A program made the translations under genes and the position numbers. A stretch of 64,000 nucleotides of DNA from positions 1-64,000 of the forward strand of contig JBIIOU010000001.1 of NCBI GenBank assembly GCA_044336815.1. The letters run 5' to 3'. This document shows, one piece after another, positions 41,568-50,213 of the stretch (positions are counted from its first letter, which is position 1; each line of letters opens with the position of its first letter). The notes under the pieces are model-generated. The model was not told where the DNA came from. It was given only the letters and a program-made list of their open reading frames with translations, and made no database searches. Source of the stretch: GCA-2737125 sp044336815 (GTDB lineage: Bacteria; Actinomycetota; Actinomycetes; S36-B12).

Positions 41568-42244
41568 CTCGGATATTGGTCGTAGAAGATGAGGAGTCAT
41601 TCTCGGAGGCGCTTTCGTTCATGCTGCGCCGCGAAGGCTACGAGGTAGCGGTTGCAGGTGATGGGCACAAGGCATTAGAAGAGTTTGATAAAAATGGTGC
41701 CGACCTGATCCTGCTGGATCTCATGCTGCCGGGAGTTTCAGGCACCGAGGTGTGCCGACAAATACGTACCAAGTCACTGGTGCCGATTATTATGGTTACC
41801 GCAAAGGATGGCGAAGTCGACAAAGTTGTTGGGCTCGAACTTGGCGCCGATGACTATGTGACCAAACCATTCTCTTCGCGTGAGCTACTTGCCCGGGTTC
41901 GCGCGGTTCTGCGCCGTCAAGGTGACTTTGAAGAAATGCTCCCGCTGGTGGTTGAGGCGGGGCCGGTGCGATTGGATATCGATCGTCACATTGTCAGTGT
42001 GCGCGGTGAGATGGTCGCAATGCCCCTTAAAGAGTTCGACCTCCTTGAAGTTCTGGTCCGCAACAGTGGACGAGTGATAACTCGGTCGCAGTTAATCGAC
42101 AGGGTGTGGGGCCATGACTATGTCGGTGACACCAAAACCCTAGATGTGCACGTGAAGAGACTTCGGGCCAAGATTGAAGAAGATCCAGCCAACCCTGTGC
42201 ACTTACTAACGGTTCGTGGCCTCGGCTACAAGATGGAGAACTAG
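41564..42244 (+). CDS. regX3: Response regulator RegX3
   Basis: GTG 41564 overlaps the senX3 stop (GTGA) and gives 226 residues. The receiver has the acidic pair VVEDEES, the phospho-acceptor D52 in LLDLMLPG and the switch lysine in YVTKPF. The winged helix ends with RSQLIDRVWGHDYVGDTKTLDVHVKRLRAKIE and LTVRGLGYKM. It controls phosphate-starvation genes. Its last four bases overlap the convergent lipoprotein gene. Confidence 0.93.
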   Translation: MTRILVVEDEESFSEALSFMLRREGYEVAVAGDGHKALEEFDKNGADLILLDLMLPGVSGTEVCRQIRTKSLVPIIMVTAKDGEVDKVVGLELGADDYVTKPFSSRELLARVRAVLRRQGDFEEMLPLVVEAGPVRLDIDRHIVSVRGEMVAMPLKEFDLLEVLVRNSGRVITRSQLIDRVWGHDYVGDTKTLDVHVKRLRAKIEEDPANPVHLLTVRGLGYKMEN

Positions 42245-42777
42245 CTAGCCGGTGGCAAAGTCGCCGGGTTAGGTGCGACCCCTTGGTAAATTCCGGCCGG
42301 TGGCACGGTTAAAACGTTTATATCCACGATGCCTGCGTCGCGGAATTGTATTTTCACGGGCACATACGTGCTGACCGGTGCTGTGAAGTCGTACGAATTG
42401 ATCCAAACCGAACTGTTGAATCCAAATGAGATTGCTGCCCCGGCGGCAAGTTCGCCACCACCGGGTGTGACATAAACCGGCAGTTTATTGATCTCAAGGC
42501 CAATAAGTGAGTCAGCGGTGTCTCCTTGATTGACCAAGGTGGTCAGGAGGGTCGCGGTGCTAGAGCCATCGGGGCCAAGAACCAACGTGGCATTTTCGAT
42601 ACGAATCTGCCCAATCTGAGCCTGCGTGCCATCACCGGAGTTAGTGAGGCTCTGCTCATTGGTATTTGCCTTAAACCCGCTGTAGCACCCGCTTAAGGTG
42701 CTTGAGAGGGCGAATGCGATCGTCGCTAAGACCAAGGCAGGGCGGGTGGTGCGCGTCAGGCGCGAAGAAGGGGTCAC
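42241..42777 (-). CDS. lpqE: LpqE-like lipoprotein
   Basis: The 178-residue protein has a lipoprotein signal with SSTLSGC (Cys31) and a beta-rich domain (LLTTLVNQGDTADSLIGLEI; VPVKIQFRDAGIVDINVLTVPP). It diverges from carD exactly as LpqE does in mycobacteria. The fold resembles PCuAC-like copper-binding lipoproteins, but the His/Met ligand pattern is not evident. Function unknown. Confidence 0.75.
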   Translation of the reverse strand: MTPSSRLTRTTRPALVLATIAFALSSTLSGCYSGFKANTNEQSLTNSGDGTQAQIGQIRIENATLVLGPDGSSTATLLTTLVNQGDTADSLIGLEINKLPVYVTPGGGELAAGAAISFGFNSSVWINSYDFTAPVSTYVPVKIQFRDAGIVDINVLTVPPAGIYQGVAPNPATLPPAS

Positions 42778-42820
42778 AGGCAGGAGGGTAGCGGAGCAAA
42801 TCGGCTGGTTGCGCGCGTGG

Positions 42821-42826
42821 TATTCT
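42821..42826 (+). promoter_or_regulatory. Candidate -10 element of carD
   Basis: TATTCT fits the TANNNT pattern and lies 26 bases before carD ATG 42853 in the divergent lpqE-carD gap. The -35 region is not clear, as expected if CarD stabilises its own weak promoter. Confidence 0.4.
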
Positions 42827-42852
42827 TAGCGCCTTCGAGAGGGGCTTTTTCA

Positions 42853-43335
42853 ATGGCGTTCAGCGTCGGTGACACCGTCGTCTATCCACATCACGGGGCG
42901 GCACTCATTGAGGCTGTTGAGATCCGGACGATAAAAGGCGAGGACCGTGAGTACCTGGTTTTGCGGGTAGCTCAGGGCGATTTGACCGTTCGCGTTCCCT
43001 CCGACAACGTTGATTTAGTCGGTGTAAGAGATGTCGTAAACGCCGAGGGCCTAGAGCGTGTATTTAACGTTCTGCGACAGCCGTATACCGAAGAGCCAAC
43101 CAACTGGTCACGGCGTTATAAGGCAAATCTTGAAAAACTGGCCTCAGGCGATGTCATCAAGGTGGCCGAGGTGGTCCGCGATCTTTGGCGCCGTGAACGC
43201 GAGCGTGGTTTGTCCGCTGGCGAGAAGCGCATGCTGGCCAAAGCGCGGCAGATCCTGGTGAGTGAACTTGCCCTTGCTGAGAAGACTAATGAGGACAATG
43301 CCGAGGCGATCCTCGACGAGGTCCTCGCTTCTTAG
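42853..43335 (+). CDS. carD: RNA polymerase-binding regulator CarD
   Basis: ATG 42853 gives 160 residues. The N-terminal RNAP-interaction domain starts AFSVGDTVVYPHHGAALIEAVE. The helical DNA-binding half has the conserved tryptophan in PTNWSRRYKANLEK and LSAGEKRMLAKARQIL. CarD binds the RNAP beta subunit and stabilises open complexes at rRNA and other promoters. It heads the carD-ispD-ispF block. Confidence 0.95.
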   Translation: MAFSVGDTVVYPHHGAALIEAVEIRTIKGEDREYLVLRVAQGDLTVRVPSDNVDLVGVRDVVNAEGLERVFNVLRQPYTEEPTNWSRRYKANLEKLASGDVIKVAEVVRDLWRRERERGLSAGEKRMLAKARQILVSELALAEKTNEDNAEAILDEVLAS

Positions 43336-43350
43336 CCGGTGGTGATTTAG

Positions 43351-44058
43351 GTGGGGCGCACCGCTGCGCTAGTGCCGGCTGCAGGTCGGGGTGAGCGACT
43401 TGGCCCAGGTACTCCAAAAGCCCTCCGGCAACTTGCGGGTGTGCCGATGTTTGTGCACGCCGTCACCGCGCTCACGGAGTCGCGCGCGGTCGATCTAGTG
43501 ATTGTTGCCGTGCCGGCTGAAAGTGTTGACGAAGTTAGTGCATTGCTGGTGCAGAAGCAGTTCAACGCCGATGTCAGTGTCGTTGCGGGCGGCGACACTC
43601 GACCAGAGTCCGTTGCTCGGGCCTTGATTGGTCTTCCCGCAGACGTTGATGTGGTGCTAGTTCACGATGCAGCCCGCCCCCTGGTGCCGCCGGAGTTGGT
43701 AAGTGCTGTTGTTGCAGCGGTACGGCAAGGCCACCAAGCGGTGGTGCCAGGTGTGCCAATGGTCGATACCGTAAAAGAGGTGAACACTAAGTCGGATGTA
43801 ATCGCGACACCACCGCGGTCATCACTTCGCGCTATCCAAACACCACAGGGCTTCGCGCGCGAGGTTCTGCAGGCGGCGCATGCCGCTTTGGATATCGATG
43901 AGACTGTAATCACTGACGATGCTGGCATGGTCGAGCGCATGGGAGTAACTGTTCACGTTATTGCTGGGCACGAGGAAGCTTTCAAAGTCACGCGGCCGAT
44001 AGATCTAATTTTGGCCGAAGCGATCATTGCGAAAAGACGGGCTTCGGGTGCCATCTAG
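43351..44058 (+). CDS. ispD: 2-C-methyl-D-erythritol 4-phosphate cytidylyltransferase
   Basis: The 235-residue enzyme starts at GTG 43351. It has VPAAGRGERLGPGTPKALRQL for CTP binding, VHDAARPLVPPELV and TDDAGMVERMG. It makes CDP-ME in the MEP isoprenoid pathway, followed at once by ispF. Confidence 0.94.
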   Translation: MGRTAALVPAAGRGERLGPGTPKALRQLAGVPMFVHAVTALTESRAVDLVIVAVPAESVDEVSALLVQKQFNADVSVVAGGDTRPESVARALIGLPADVDVVLVHDAARPLVPPELVSAVVAAVRQGHQAVVPGVPMVDTVKEVNTKSDVIATPPRSSLRAIQTPQGFAREVLQAAHAALDIDETVITDDAGMVERMGVTVHVIAGHEEAFKVTRPIDLILAEAIIAKRRASGAI

Positions 44059-44548
44059 TCATCGAGACTTGTCGATCCCTCTGGTGGGCATCGGGGTTGA
44101 CGTACATGCATTCGATTCAAGCAGGCCGCTATGGCTTGCAGGTTTGTTTTGGCCTGATGCGGTTGGCCTAAGCGGGCATTCAGATGCCGATGTCGCAGCT
44201 CATGCAATTTGTGATGCCCTTTTGGGTGCTGCCGGCCTAGGTGATCTGGGATCAGTATTCGGCACAGAGGATCCGAAGTACTCGGCCGCATCTGGGGTTA
44301 CCTTGTTATCGGAGGTCGCTGGGTTGGTGCGTAAATCAGGATTCGCTATCGGCAACGCCAGCGTGCAAATTATCGGCAACCAACCGCGCGTAAGTGTTAG
44401 GCGTCAAGAAGCCCAGGATGTGCTTTCGGCAGCGATCGGTGCCCCGGTGCATGTCTCCGGCACCACCACCGATGGCCTTGGGCTAACCGGCCGCGGTGAA
44501 GGGTTGGCGGCGATGGCCATTGCCAGTGTCGCATCATCTAATACCTAG
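44048..44548 (+). CDS. ispF: 2-C-methyl-D-erythritol 2,4-cyclodiphosphate synthase
   Basis: GTG 44048 overlaps the end of ispD by 11 bases and gives 166 residues. Zinc ligands are in GIGVDVHAF and LSGHSDADVAAHAICDALLGAAGLGDLG; the end has TTDGLGLTGRGEG. It closes CDP-ME-2P to MEcPP. TTG 44027 is a possible earlier start. Confidence 0.93.
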   Translation: MPSSHRDLSIPLVGIGVDVHAFDSSRPLWLAGLFWPDAVGLSGHSDADVAAHAICDALLGAAGLGDLGSVFGTEDPKYSAASGVTLLSEVAGLVRKSGFAIGNASVQIIGNQPRVSVRRQEAQDVLSAAIGAPVHVSGTTTDGLGLTGRGEGLAAMAIASVASSNT

Positions 44549-44564
44549 ATCTAGACTGCTAAAT

Positions 44565-44966
44565 ATGACAACTCAAATCCCTGATTCGGTAAAGCCGTGG
44601 TTTGACGCCCCTGAGTTCGCGACAATCGCCACGATGCTCCCTGATGGCCAGCCGCACCTTTCGGTGGTGTGGGTTGAGCGCGACGGCGATGAACTCCTGG
44701 TCTCAACGGTTAAGGGTCGCAGAAAGCACCTAAATATCGAGAAGAACTCCAAGGTAACTTTGTTGGTCTACCCCAAAGAGGCCCCGTACTCATATGTCGA
44801 GGTTCGTGGCACTGCCACCATGACCGAAGAGGGCGGCCGTGAGCTGATCGACCGGGCCGCGAAGGCTTATATGGACCTTGATCGCTACCCAATGGACGAC
44901 GGCACCGATAACGTGCGGGTGGTCGTTCGTATTACTCCAAAAAAGATCGTCACGCTGCTGCGGTAG
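44565..44966 (+). CDS. PPOX-class F420/FMN-dependent oxidoreductase
   Basis: ATG 44565 gives 133 residues of a split-barrel flavin fold (FATIATMLPDGQPHLSVVWVERDGDELLVSTVKGRRKHLNIEKN). Members in actinobacteria often use F420. TAGACT at 44552-44557 is seven bases before the ATG, so the mRNA may be leaderless. The substrate is unknown. Confidence 0.87.
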   Translation: MTTQIPDSVKPWFDAPEFATIATMLPDGQPHLSVVWVERDGDELLVSTVKGRRKHLNIEKNSKVTLLVYPKEAPYSYVEVRGTATMTEEGGRELIDRAAKAYMDLDRYPMDDGTDNVRVVVRITPKKIVTLLR

Positions 44967-44975
44967 CCTTTGCCC

Positions 44976-46385
44976 GTGCCCTCTTCCCTCTCTTTTTATG
45001 ACACTGCCACGCGTTCGGTGCGTGAGTTCGTGCCTATCGCCCCTGGCAAGGTCGGTGTTTATCTATGCGGCGCCACCGTTCAGGCGCCGCCCCATGTTGG
45101 CCACATCCGCAGCGGGGTCGCATTTGACGTGTTGCGTCGGTGGCTAACGGCCCGAGGATTTGACGTCACGTTCATTCGTAATGTCACCGACATTGACGAC
45201 AAGATCATCCATAACGCTGGCCATGATGATGTGCCGTATTGGGTGGTAGCGATGCGCAACGAACGCGCATTCAATCGCGCATACGACACGCTTGGGTGCT
45301 TGCCGCCAACATATGAGCCCCGAGCCACCGGCCACATCCCCGAAATGATTCAAATGATGCAGCGGCTGATCGAAGTGGGTCATGGGTATGCGATGAACGG
45401 CGACGTTTATTTTGATGTGCGCGCATTTGAAGGTTACGGCAAATTAAGTGGGCAACGCATCGACGATATGTTGGCGTCTCCTGATTCAGAGGCGCAGATC
45501 AAACGTGATGCCCGCGATTTTGCTATGTGGAAATCGGCCAAGCCAGGGGAGCCGTACTGGGATACCCCATGGGGCCCCGGCCGCCCTGGTTGGCATATTG
45601 AGTGTTCAGCAATGGCAGAGAAGTACCTAGGCTCGCATTTTGACATCCACGGTGGCGGCCTAGACCTTATTTTCCCGCATCACGAAAATGAGATCGCGCA
45701 GTCGAAGGCTGCAGGTGATCAATTCGCAAATTACTGGCTGCACAATGCCTGGGTTACGACCGCCGGCGAGAAGATGAGCAAGTCACTTGGTAACTCATTG
45801 CTGGTCGACGAAGTTGTGAAGAGAGTTCGCCCGATCGAATTGCGCTACTACTTGGTGGGCGCTCATTACCGATCAATGCTTGAGTACTCCGACGATTCTG
45901 TTAACGATGCTGGGCAGGGTTTTCGCCGCATTGAAGGCTTCCTGCAACGTAGCCACGAGTTCCTTGGCGGCGATCCGATACTCCTTTTGCCAAATCCAGA
46001 GGCGCGGCCAGCGGCATTTGGGGCAGCGATGGACGACGACTTATCGGTGCCGCAGGCATTTGCTGTCTTGCACGAGACGGTGCGAAATGGAAACGCAGCC
46101 CTAACAGAGAAGAACGCGGGTTTGGTTGGTGATGCTTTCTATGCGACTATTGCCATGCTCGAAGTGCTCGGGCTCAACCCTTGGTCTGAGCCGTGGGTGG
46201 GAGCGGGCCATACCGATACTGAATCGGTAATCGATGCGCTGGTGCAGGTGGCTCTGCAGCAAAGGCAAGAAGCTCGGGCGCGCAAGGATTTTGCGGCGTC
46301 TGATGCCATCCGCGATGGGCTTGATGCCATCGGTATTCGCATCGAGGACACCCCCCAAGGTGCCCGCTGGACTTTGGAGCAGTAG
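44976..46385 (+). CDS. cysS: Cysteinyl-tRNA synthetase
   Basis: GTG 44976 (TTG 44970 is also possible) gives 469 residues. The HIGH-type motif is PPHVGHIRS, zinc ligands are in YLCGATVQ, IECSAMAEKYLG and HHENEIAQ, and KMSKS is intact in EKMSKSLGNS. It charges tRNA-Cys. It ends two bases before rlmB. Confidence 0.95.
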   Translation: MPSSLSFYDTATRSVREFVPIAPGKVGVYLCGATVQAPPHVGHIRSGVAFDVLRRWLTARGFDVTFIRNVTDIDDKIIHNAGHDDVPYWVVAMRNERAFNRAYDTLGCLPPTYEPRATGHIPEMIQMMQRLIEVGHGYAMNGDVYFDVRAFEGYGKLSGQRIDDMLASPDSEAQIKRDARDFAMWKSAKPGEPYWDTPWGPGRPGWHIECSAMAEKYLGSHFDIHGGGLDLIFPHHENEIAQSKAAGDQFANYWLHNAWVTTAGEKMSKSLGNSLLVDEVVKRVRPIELRYYLVGAHYRSMLEYSDDSVNDAGQGFRRIEGFLQRSHEFLGGDPILLLPNPEARPAAFGAAMDDDLSVPQAFAVLHETVRNGNAALTEKNAGLVGDAFYATIAMLEVLGLNPWSEPWVGAGHTDTESVIDALVQVALQQRQEARARKDFAASDAIRDGLDAIGIRIEDTPQGARWTLEQ

Positions 46386-46387
46386 TC

Positions 46388-47338
46388 ATGGCCGGTAATT
46401 CACAACGTCGTGGCGCGATGCGAAATGACGGCAGTAAAAAGGGTGCCACGGTTGGCTCGGGTGGGCAGCGCCGAAAGCAATTAAAGGGCAAAGGCCCAAC
46501 GCCAAAGGCTGTTGAACGTCCACATCATCCAGCCGGGCGTAAGGAGCGCGCCTCGGTTCGGATTCAAGATACGGCTAAAAAGACTGCGCGCCCATCTAGT
46601 GGCCGGACGCGAGACACAGCTGACCTTCTTATCGGCCGCAACTCAGTTGTTGAAGCCTTGCGTGCGAAAGTGCCGGCGAAGGCACTTTATGTTCAGATAA
46701 AGATGGATGCCGATGATCGCCTGCGTGAGGCTTTGCGCTTAGCGGTTGCGCAAAACGTACCGATGTTTGAGATTTCTAGAACCGATCTCGACGTGATGAC
46801 CCACGACGCGGTGCATCAAGGTTTGGTTCTCACGATGCCGCCATATGACTATGCCGACCTTGCATCGGTTAGTGGTGGCACGCTCCTTGTTGCACTTGAT
46901 GGTGTTACTGACCCGCGCAACCTTGGCGCAGTGGCGCGCTCGGCGGCAGCTTTTGGGGCCGATGGCATCGTTATCCCCACGAGGCGTGCGGCCGGTATTA
47001 GCGCAGGAGCCTGGAAGACATCAGCCGGTGCGTTGGCGCGAGTACCGGTTGCTCAGGTACCGAACCTGACTCGTGCTCTGCAGGCATTGCAGAAGAAAGG
47101 CTTCACGGTTATCGGGTTAGCCGCTGATGGGGCTACCTCTCTAGCTGGGTTACCCGCCGATACCCTGACCGATCGAGTTGTCATCGTGATTGGGGCTGAA
47201 GGCGAAGGCCTTTCGCGCTTAGTAGGGGAGACCTGTGATTGGCTAGCACGAATCGACATGAGTAGTGACACGGAATCACTTAATGCGTCGGTGGCAGCTG
47301 GTATTGCACTACACGCGGTCTACGCAGCTAGGGTTTAG
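46388..47338 (+). CDS. rlmB: 23S rRNA 2'-O-methyltransferase RlmB
   Basis: The 316-residue SpoU-class enzyme has a long basic N-terminal tail (1-70, many Lys/Arg/Gly), then LLIGRNSVVEALRAKVPAKALYV. The SPOUT motifs follow: ALDGVTDPRNLGAVARSAAAFG, VIVIGAEGEGLSRL and IDMSSDTESLNASVAAGI. It methylates G2251 of 23S rRNA in the family. The basic tail is typical of actinobacteria. Confidence 0.93.
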   Translation: MAGNSQRRGAMRNDGSKKGATVGSGGQRRKQLKGKGPTPKAVERPHHPAGRKERASVRIQDTAKKTARPSSGRTRDTADLLIGRNSVVEALRAKVPAKALYVQIKMDADDRLREALRLAVAQNVPMFEISRTDLDVMTHDAVHQGLVLTMPPYDYADLASVSGGTLLVALDGVTDPRNLGAVARSAAAFGADGIVIPTRRAAGISAGAWKTSAGALARVPVAQVPNLTRALQALQKKGFTVIGLAADGATSLAGLPADTLTDRVVIVIGAEGEGLSRLVGETCDWLARIDMSSDTESLNASVAAGIALHAVYAARV

Positions 47339-47346
47339 CACTTCAC

Positions 47347-47363
47347 GCGGTCTAGGCCGCTTT
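47347..47363 (+). terminator. Weak hairpin after rlmB
   Basis: GCGG-TCTAGG-CCGC followed by TTT lies in the gap between convergent rlmB and the antiporter. The stem is short, so confidence is low. Confidence 0.3.
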
Positions 47364-47376
47364 AGGTCAGCACTTC

Positions 47377-48564
47377 TCACTTGTCGACAATAACTTCGTC
47401 TGGTAGTGGGTTTTTAACTTTCTTGCCGAGCGCGTTAGCTATGAGCGGGAACACCAGTACTGAAAGGGCTCCCGCGCCAACCAACCCGGCGGCATTCTTG
47501 GGCAGCATTGCGCCTGATTCAACTTCTAGAGTCGTAATCGCAACGATCATCGGCAGTCCGGTAGCAACCAATAGCGCAAATCGGCCGCGCTGAAAAACAT
47601 CCGGGATCATTTTTCGGTAGATAAAGAACTGGGGTAGTCCGCGAACCAGTAGCAGCAGAACAAAGAACACCAAGAGGGTAATCGGATTTTGGATGATCGA
47701 GATGATGTCAAGATTGGCCCCGGATACGATGAAGAAAATCGGAATGAAGAATCCGAATGCGATGCCATCAATTCGATTGTGAAGTTTTGACTCCTCACTC
47801 GGAGGCGCGACACGGCGTACGATGATGCCGGCGATGAACGCACCCAGAACTGCATCAAGGCCAAAGTCTGATGCCATGGTTAACAGGAACACGAGAAGCA
47901 GCATGGTGATGCGCACTGCGGTTTGTGAGCTAGTGCTATATCCACGATGTAACACCGCCTGAAGTCTCGGGCTCGTCAACCGACTTGGTAATGCGCCAAT
48001 AAGAAGTGCAAGGATTGCAAAACCTGCTAACGAGATAAGCGCGACAAATGAAGACTGCGCCCCGAACAAAAACGCGATGGCGATAATCGGGGCGAACTCC
48101 CCCCAGGCTCCGGCGCCCATGAAGAGGAGTCCAAAGCGAGTTTTTGATTCACCGGCATCTCGTAAGAGTGGCAGTAGCGTACCTAAAGCGGTTGTAGTCA
48201 GGGCAATAGCAATACCCAAATAGTCTTGGATAAAGCCCAGGGCATAAAGGCCCCCGGTCACTAGACCCGCAAGCAGAATTGATGTACCCCACCCAATTGC
48301 GGCCAACCGCCCATTCTTGCCCGAGACGGCACGGCGTTCGAGTTCATTGCCAGCGACGAAGAAGAGCAGACCTAGGCCCATCTCAGAGAGCAAATTGATC
48401 GCTGAATCCACTTTAATCAAGCCGAGGGCCTGGGGGCCAAAAATGATGCCACCGGCTAGGAGTAGCACCACCTCGGCTACCCGAATACGCGTGAGTCCAA
48501 CTATTAGCGGTACCACGGCGGAGATCGCAACGATAACAAGGAGTGAGGACAAATCCGATTGCAT
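47377..48564 (-). CDS. Cation:proton antiporter (CPA2, KefB-like membrane part)
   Basis: ATG 48564 gives 395 residues; upstream residues of the longer frame look non-coding. About twelve membrane helices, LLFFVAGNELERRAV and a central FGLDAVLGAFIAGIIVRR fit monovalent cation:proton exchangers. No TrkA-N regulatory domain follows. It would help sodium, potassium or pH balance, together with nhaA at 58 kb. Confidence 0.87.
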   Translation of the reverse strand: MQSDLSSLLVIVAISAVVPLIVGLTRIRVAEVVLLLAGGIIFGPQALGLIKVDSAINLLSEMGLGLLFFVAGNELERRAVSGKNGRLAAIGWGTSILLAGLVTGGLYALGFIQDYLGIAIALTTTALGTLLPLLRDAGESKTRFGLLFMGAGAWGEFAPIIAIAFLFGAQSSFVALISLAGFAILALLIGALPSRLTSPRLQAVLHRGYSTSSQTAVRITMLLLVFLLTMASDFGLDAVLGAFIAGIIVRRVAPPSEESKLHNRIDGIAFGFFIPIFFIVSGANLDIISIIQNPITLLVFFVLLLLVRGLPQFFIYRKMIPDVFQRGRFALLVATGLPMIVAITTLEVESGAMLPKNAAGLVGAGALSVLVFPLIANALGKKVKNPLPDEVIVDK

Positions 48565-48612
48565 AGTGGGGGAATCTACGGCACGGCCTCGTACCCGTGA
48601 GACCATTGCGGA

Positions 48613-49335
48613 ATGTCGGCCTACATGTCAGCCCCCGTGGTTGGTGTCTCGGTGTACTTCGAGCAGGCCAAGTGGGGGGCCTGGGATATTCAAGCCGCTG
48701 CCCTCCCGCACTGGTACGTAGACCTCTTCCAAGGTGCCGGTGCGAGCATCGTGTTGTTGCCTCCGGCTAGCAATGCTGACGCACTTGATCGCCTTGATGG
48801 ATTAGTTCTGGTTGGTGGCGCCGATGTTGATTCGCGGCGCTATGGTGCGACACCTCATTCAAGTGCGGATGCTCCACGAGAGTCAAGGGATGAATCCGAG
48901 ACCGTGCTCTACCGAGGCGCTCGTGAGCGGGGGATGCCGGTGCTAGGTATTTGCCGCGGGTTGCAGATCATGGCCGTGGCCCATGGCGGTACGTTAATTC
49001 AAAATTTACCCGACTTGGGGTTAGCAACTGTGCACCGTGAGGTACCGGGCCAGTTCGTTGACCACGACGCCACCTTCGCTGCCGGCTCGCTCATCGCGCA
49101 AGTGATGGGAACCACTGCTACCACTGTCAACTCTTCGCACCACCAGGGCATCGATAGCCCCGGCGACTTAACGGTGACCGGGTGGGCCGCTGATGGCACT
49201 ATTGAGGTTTGTGAGGACACCGGCGCAGACTTTTGTCTCGGTGTGCAATGGCACCCCGAACACCCGAATCGACGGATTGCCGACGCCAATTTGATCGGCA
49301 CCTTCTTGGCCGCGGCCGAGAGGTACCGCACCTAA
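48613..49335 (+). CDS. Class I amidotransferase-like gamma-glutamyl hydrolase (PuuD type)
   Basis: The 240-residue protein has the peptidase C26 pattern: VLVGGADVDSRRYG, the nucleophile cysteine in LGICRGLQIMAVAHGG and the His-Glu pair in VQWHPEHP. PuuD cleaves gamma-glutamyl amides such as gamma-glutamyl-GABA. It converges on the SDR/ALDH/GS-like genes and is the hydrolytic last step of the proposed amine pathway. Mycobacteria keep a homologue next to glnA4. Confidence 0.87.
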   Translation: MSAYMSAPVVGVSVYFEQAKWGAWDIQAAALPHWYVDLFQGAGASIVLLPPASNADALDRLDGLVLVGGADVDSRRYGATPHSSADAPRESRDESETVLYRGARERGMPVLGICRGLQIMAVAHGGTLIQNLPDLGLATVHREVPGQFVDHDATFAAGSLIAQVMGTTATTVNSSHHQGIDSPGDLTVTGWAADGTIEVCEDTGADFCLGVQWHPEHPNRRIADANLIGTFLAAAERYRT

Positions 49336-49389
49336 CCTAAAACTGTTGCACCGCGCCCCGCCCCATCCCAGGCCTACCGGAGTGGGCGT

Positions 49390-50169
49390 CTAGAGCGGGG
49401 TGACGTAAGCCCCGGAGATACCACCGTCAACCAAAAAATTGGAGGCGGTGATGAAAGTAGAGTCATCGCTAGCCAAGAAGGCAACCGCTGCTGCGATTTC
49501 ATGTGGCTCGCCGAATCGCCCGAACGGTATATGCACCAAGCGGCGCGCTGCGCGTTCTGGATCTTTGGCGAATAACTCAATCAGCAACGGGGTGTTGACC
49601 GGACCGGGCGAAAGTGCATTGACTCGCACTCCCGAGCGCGCAAATTGCACACCGAGTTCGCGGCTCATAGCTAGCACGCCACCTTTTGATGCGGTGTAAG
49701 AAATTTGCGAAGTGGCGGCGGCCATGGTGGCGACAAAGGAGGCCGTGTTGATAATCGACCCTTTACCTTGCTCGAGCATGTAGGGCAGAACAGCCTTACA
49801 GCATAAGAAGACAGATGTCAGGTTCACCTCTTGCACGCGCCGCCAGGCATCGATCCCTGTCTCGAGGATGGAATCGTCATCGGGTGGCGAAATGCCTGCG
49901 TTATTAAAAGCGATATCGATGCTGCCGTAGGTGTCCTTGGCGGCTTTAAACATGGCAGCAACTTGATCGGCATCGGTGACGTCGGTCTTGATAAATAGTC
50001 CGCCGACTTCAGCAGCGGCCGCCTCGCCGGTAGTTGGGTCTAGGTCACCGATTACTACCTGGGCGCCTTCGTCGGCAAGTCGTCGAACGGTGGCCAAGCC
50101 AATCCCGCTTGCCCCACCGGTGATGACCGCTACGCGGCCTTCAAGTCGTCGACATTTGCTCTCACTCAT
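49390..50169 (-). CDS. Short-chain dehydrogenase/reductase
   Basis: The 259-residue protein has the classical SDR pattern: TGGASGIGLA for cofactor, NNAGIS, and the catalytic Ser with YTASKGG. An aspartate after the second strand (GDLDP) favours NAD over NADP. Third gene of the minus-strand GS-like, aldehyde dehydrogenase, SDR run. In the pathway proposed here it would oxidise an alcohol carried on a gamma-glutamyl group. Confidence 0.88.
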   Translation of the reverse strand: MSESKCRRLEGRVAVITGGASGIGLATVRRLADEGAQVVIGDLDPTTGEAAAAEVGGLFIKTDVTDADQVAAMFKAAKDTYGSIDIAFNNAGISPPDDDSILETGIDAWRRVQEVNLTSVFLCCKAVLPYMLEQGKGSIINTASFVATMAAATSQISYTASKGGVLAMSRELGVQFARSGVRVNALSPGPVNTPLLIELFAKDPERAARRLVHIPFGRFGEPHEIAAAVAFLASDDSTFITASNFLVDGGISGAYVTPL

Positions 50170-50213
50170 GATTCCTCAATTCCTTGTCGGTAGTCCCACT
50201 AGCGGTTGCTGAA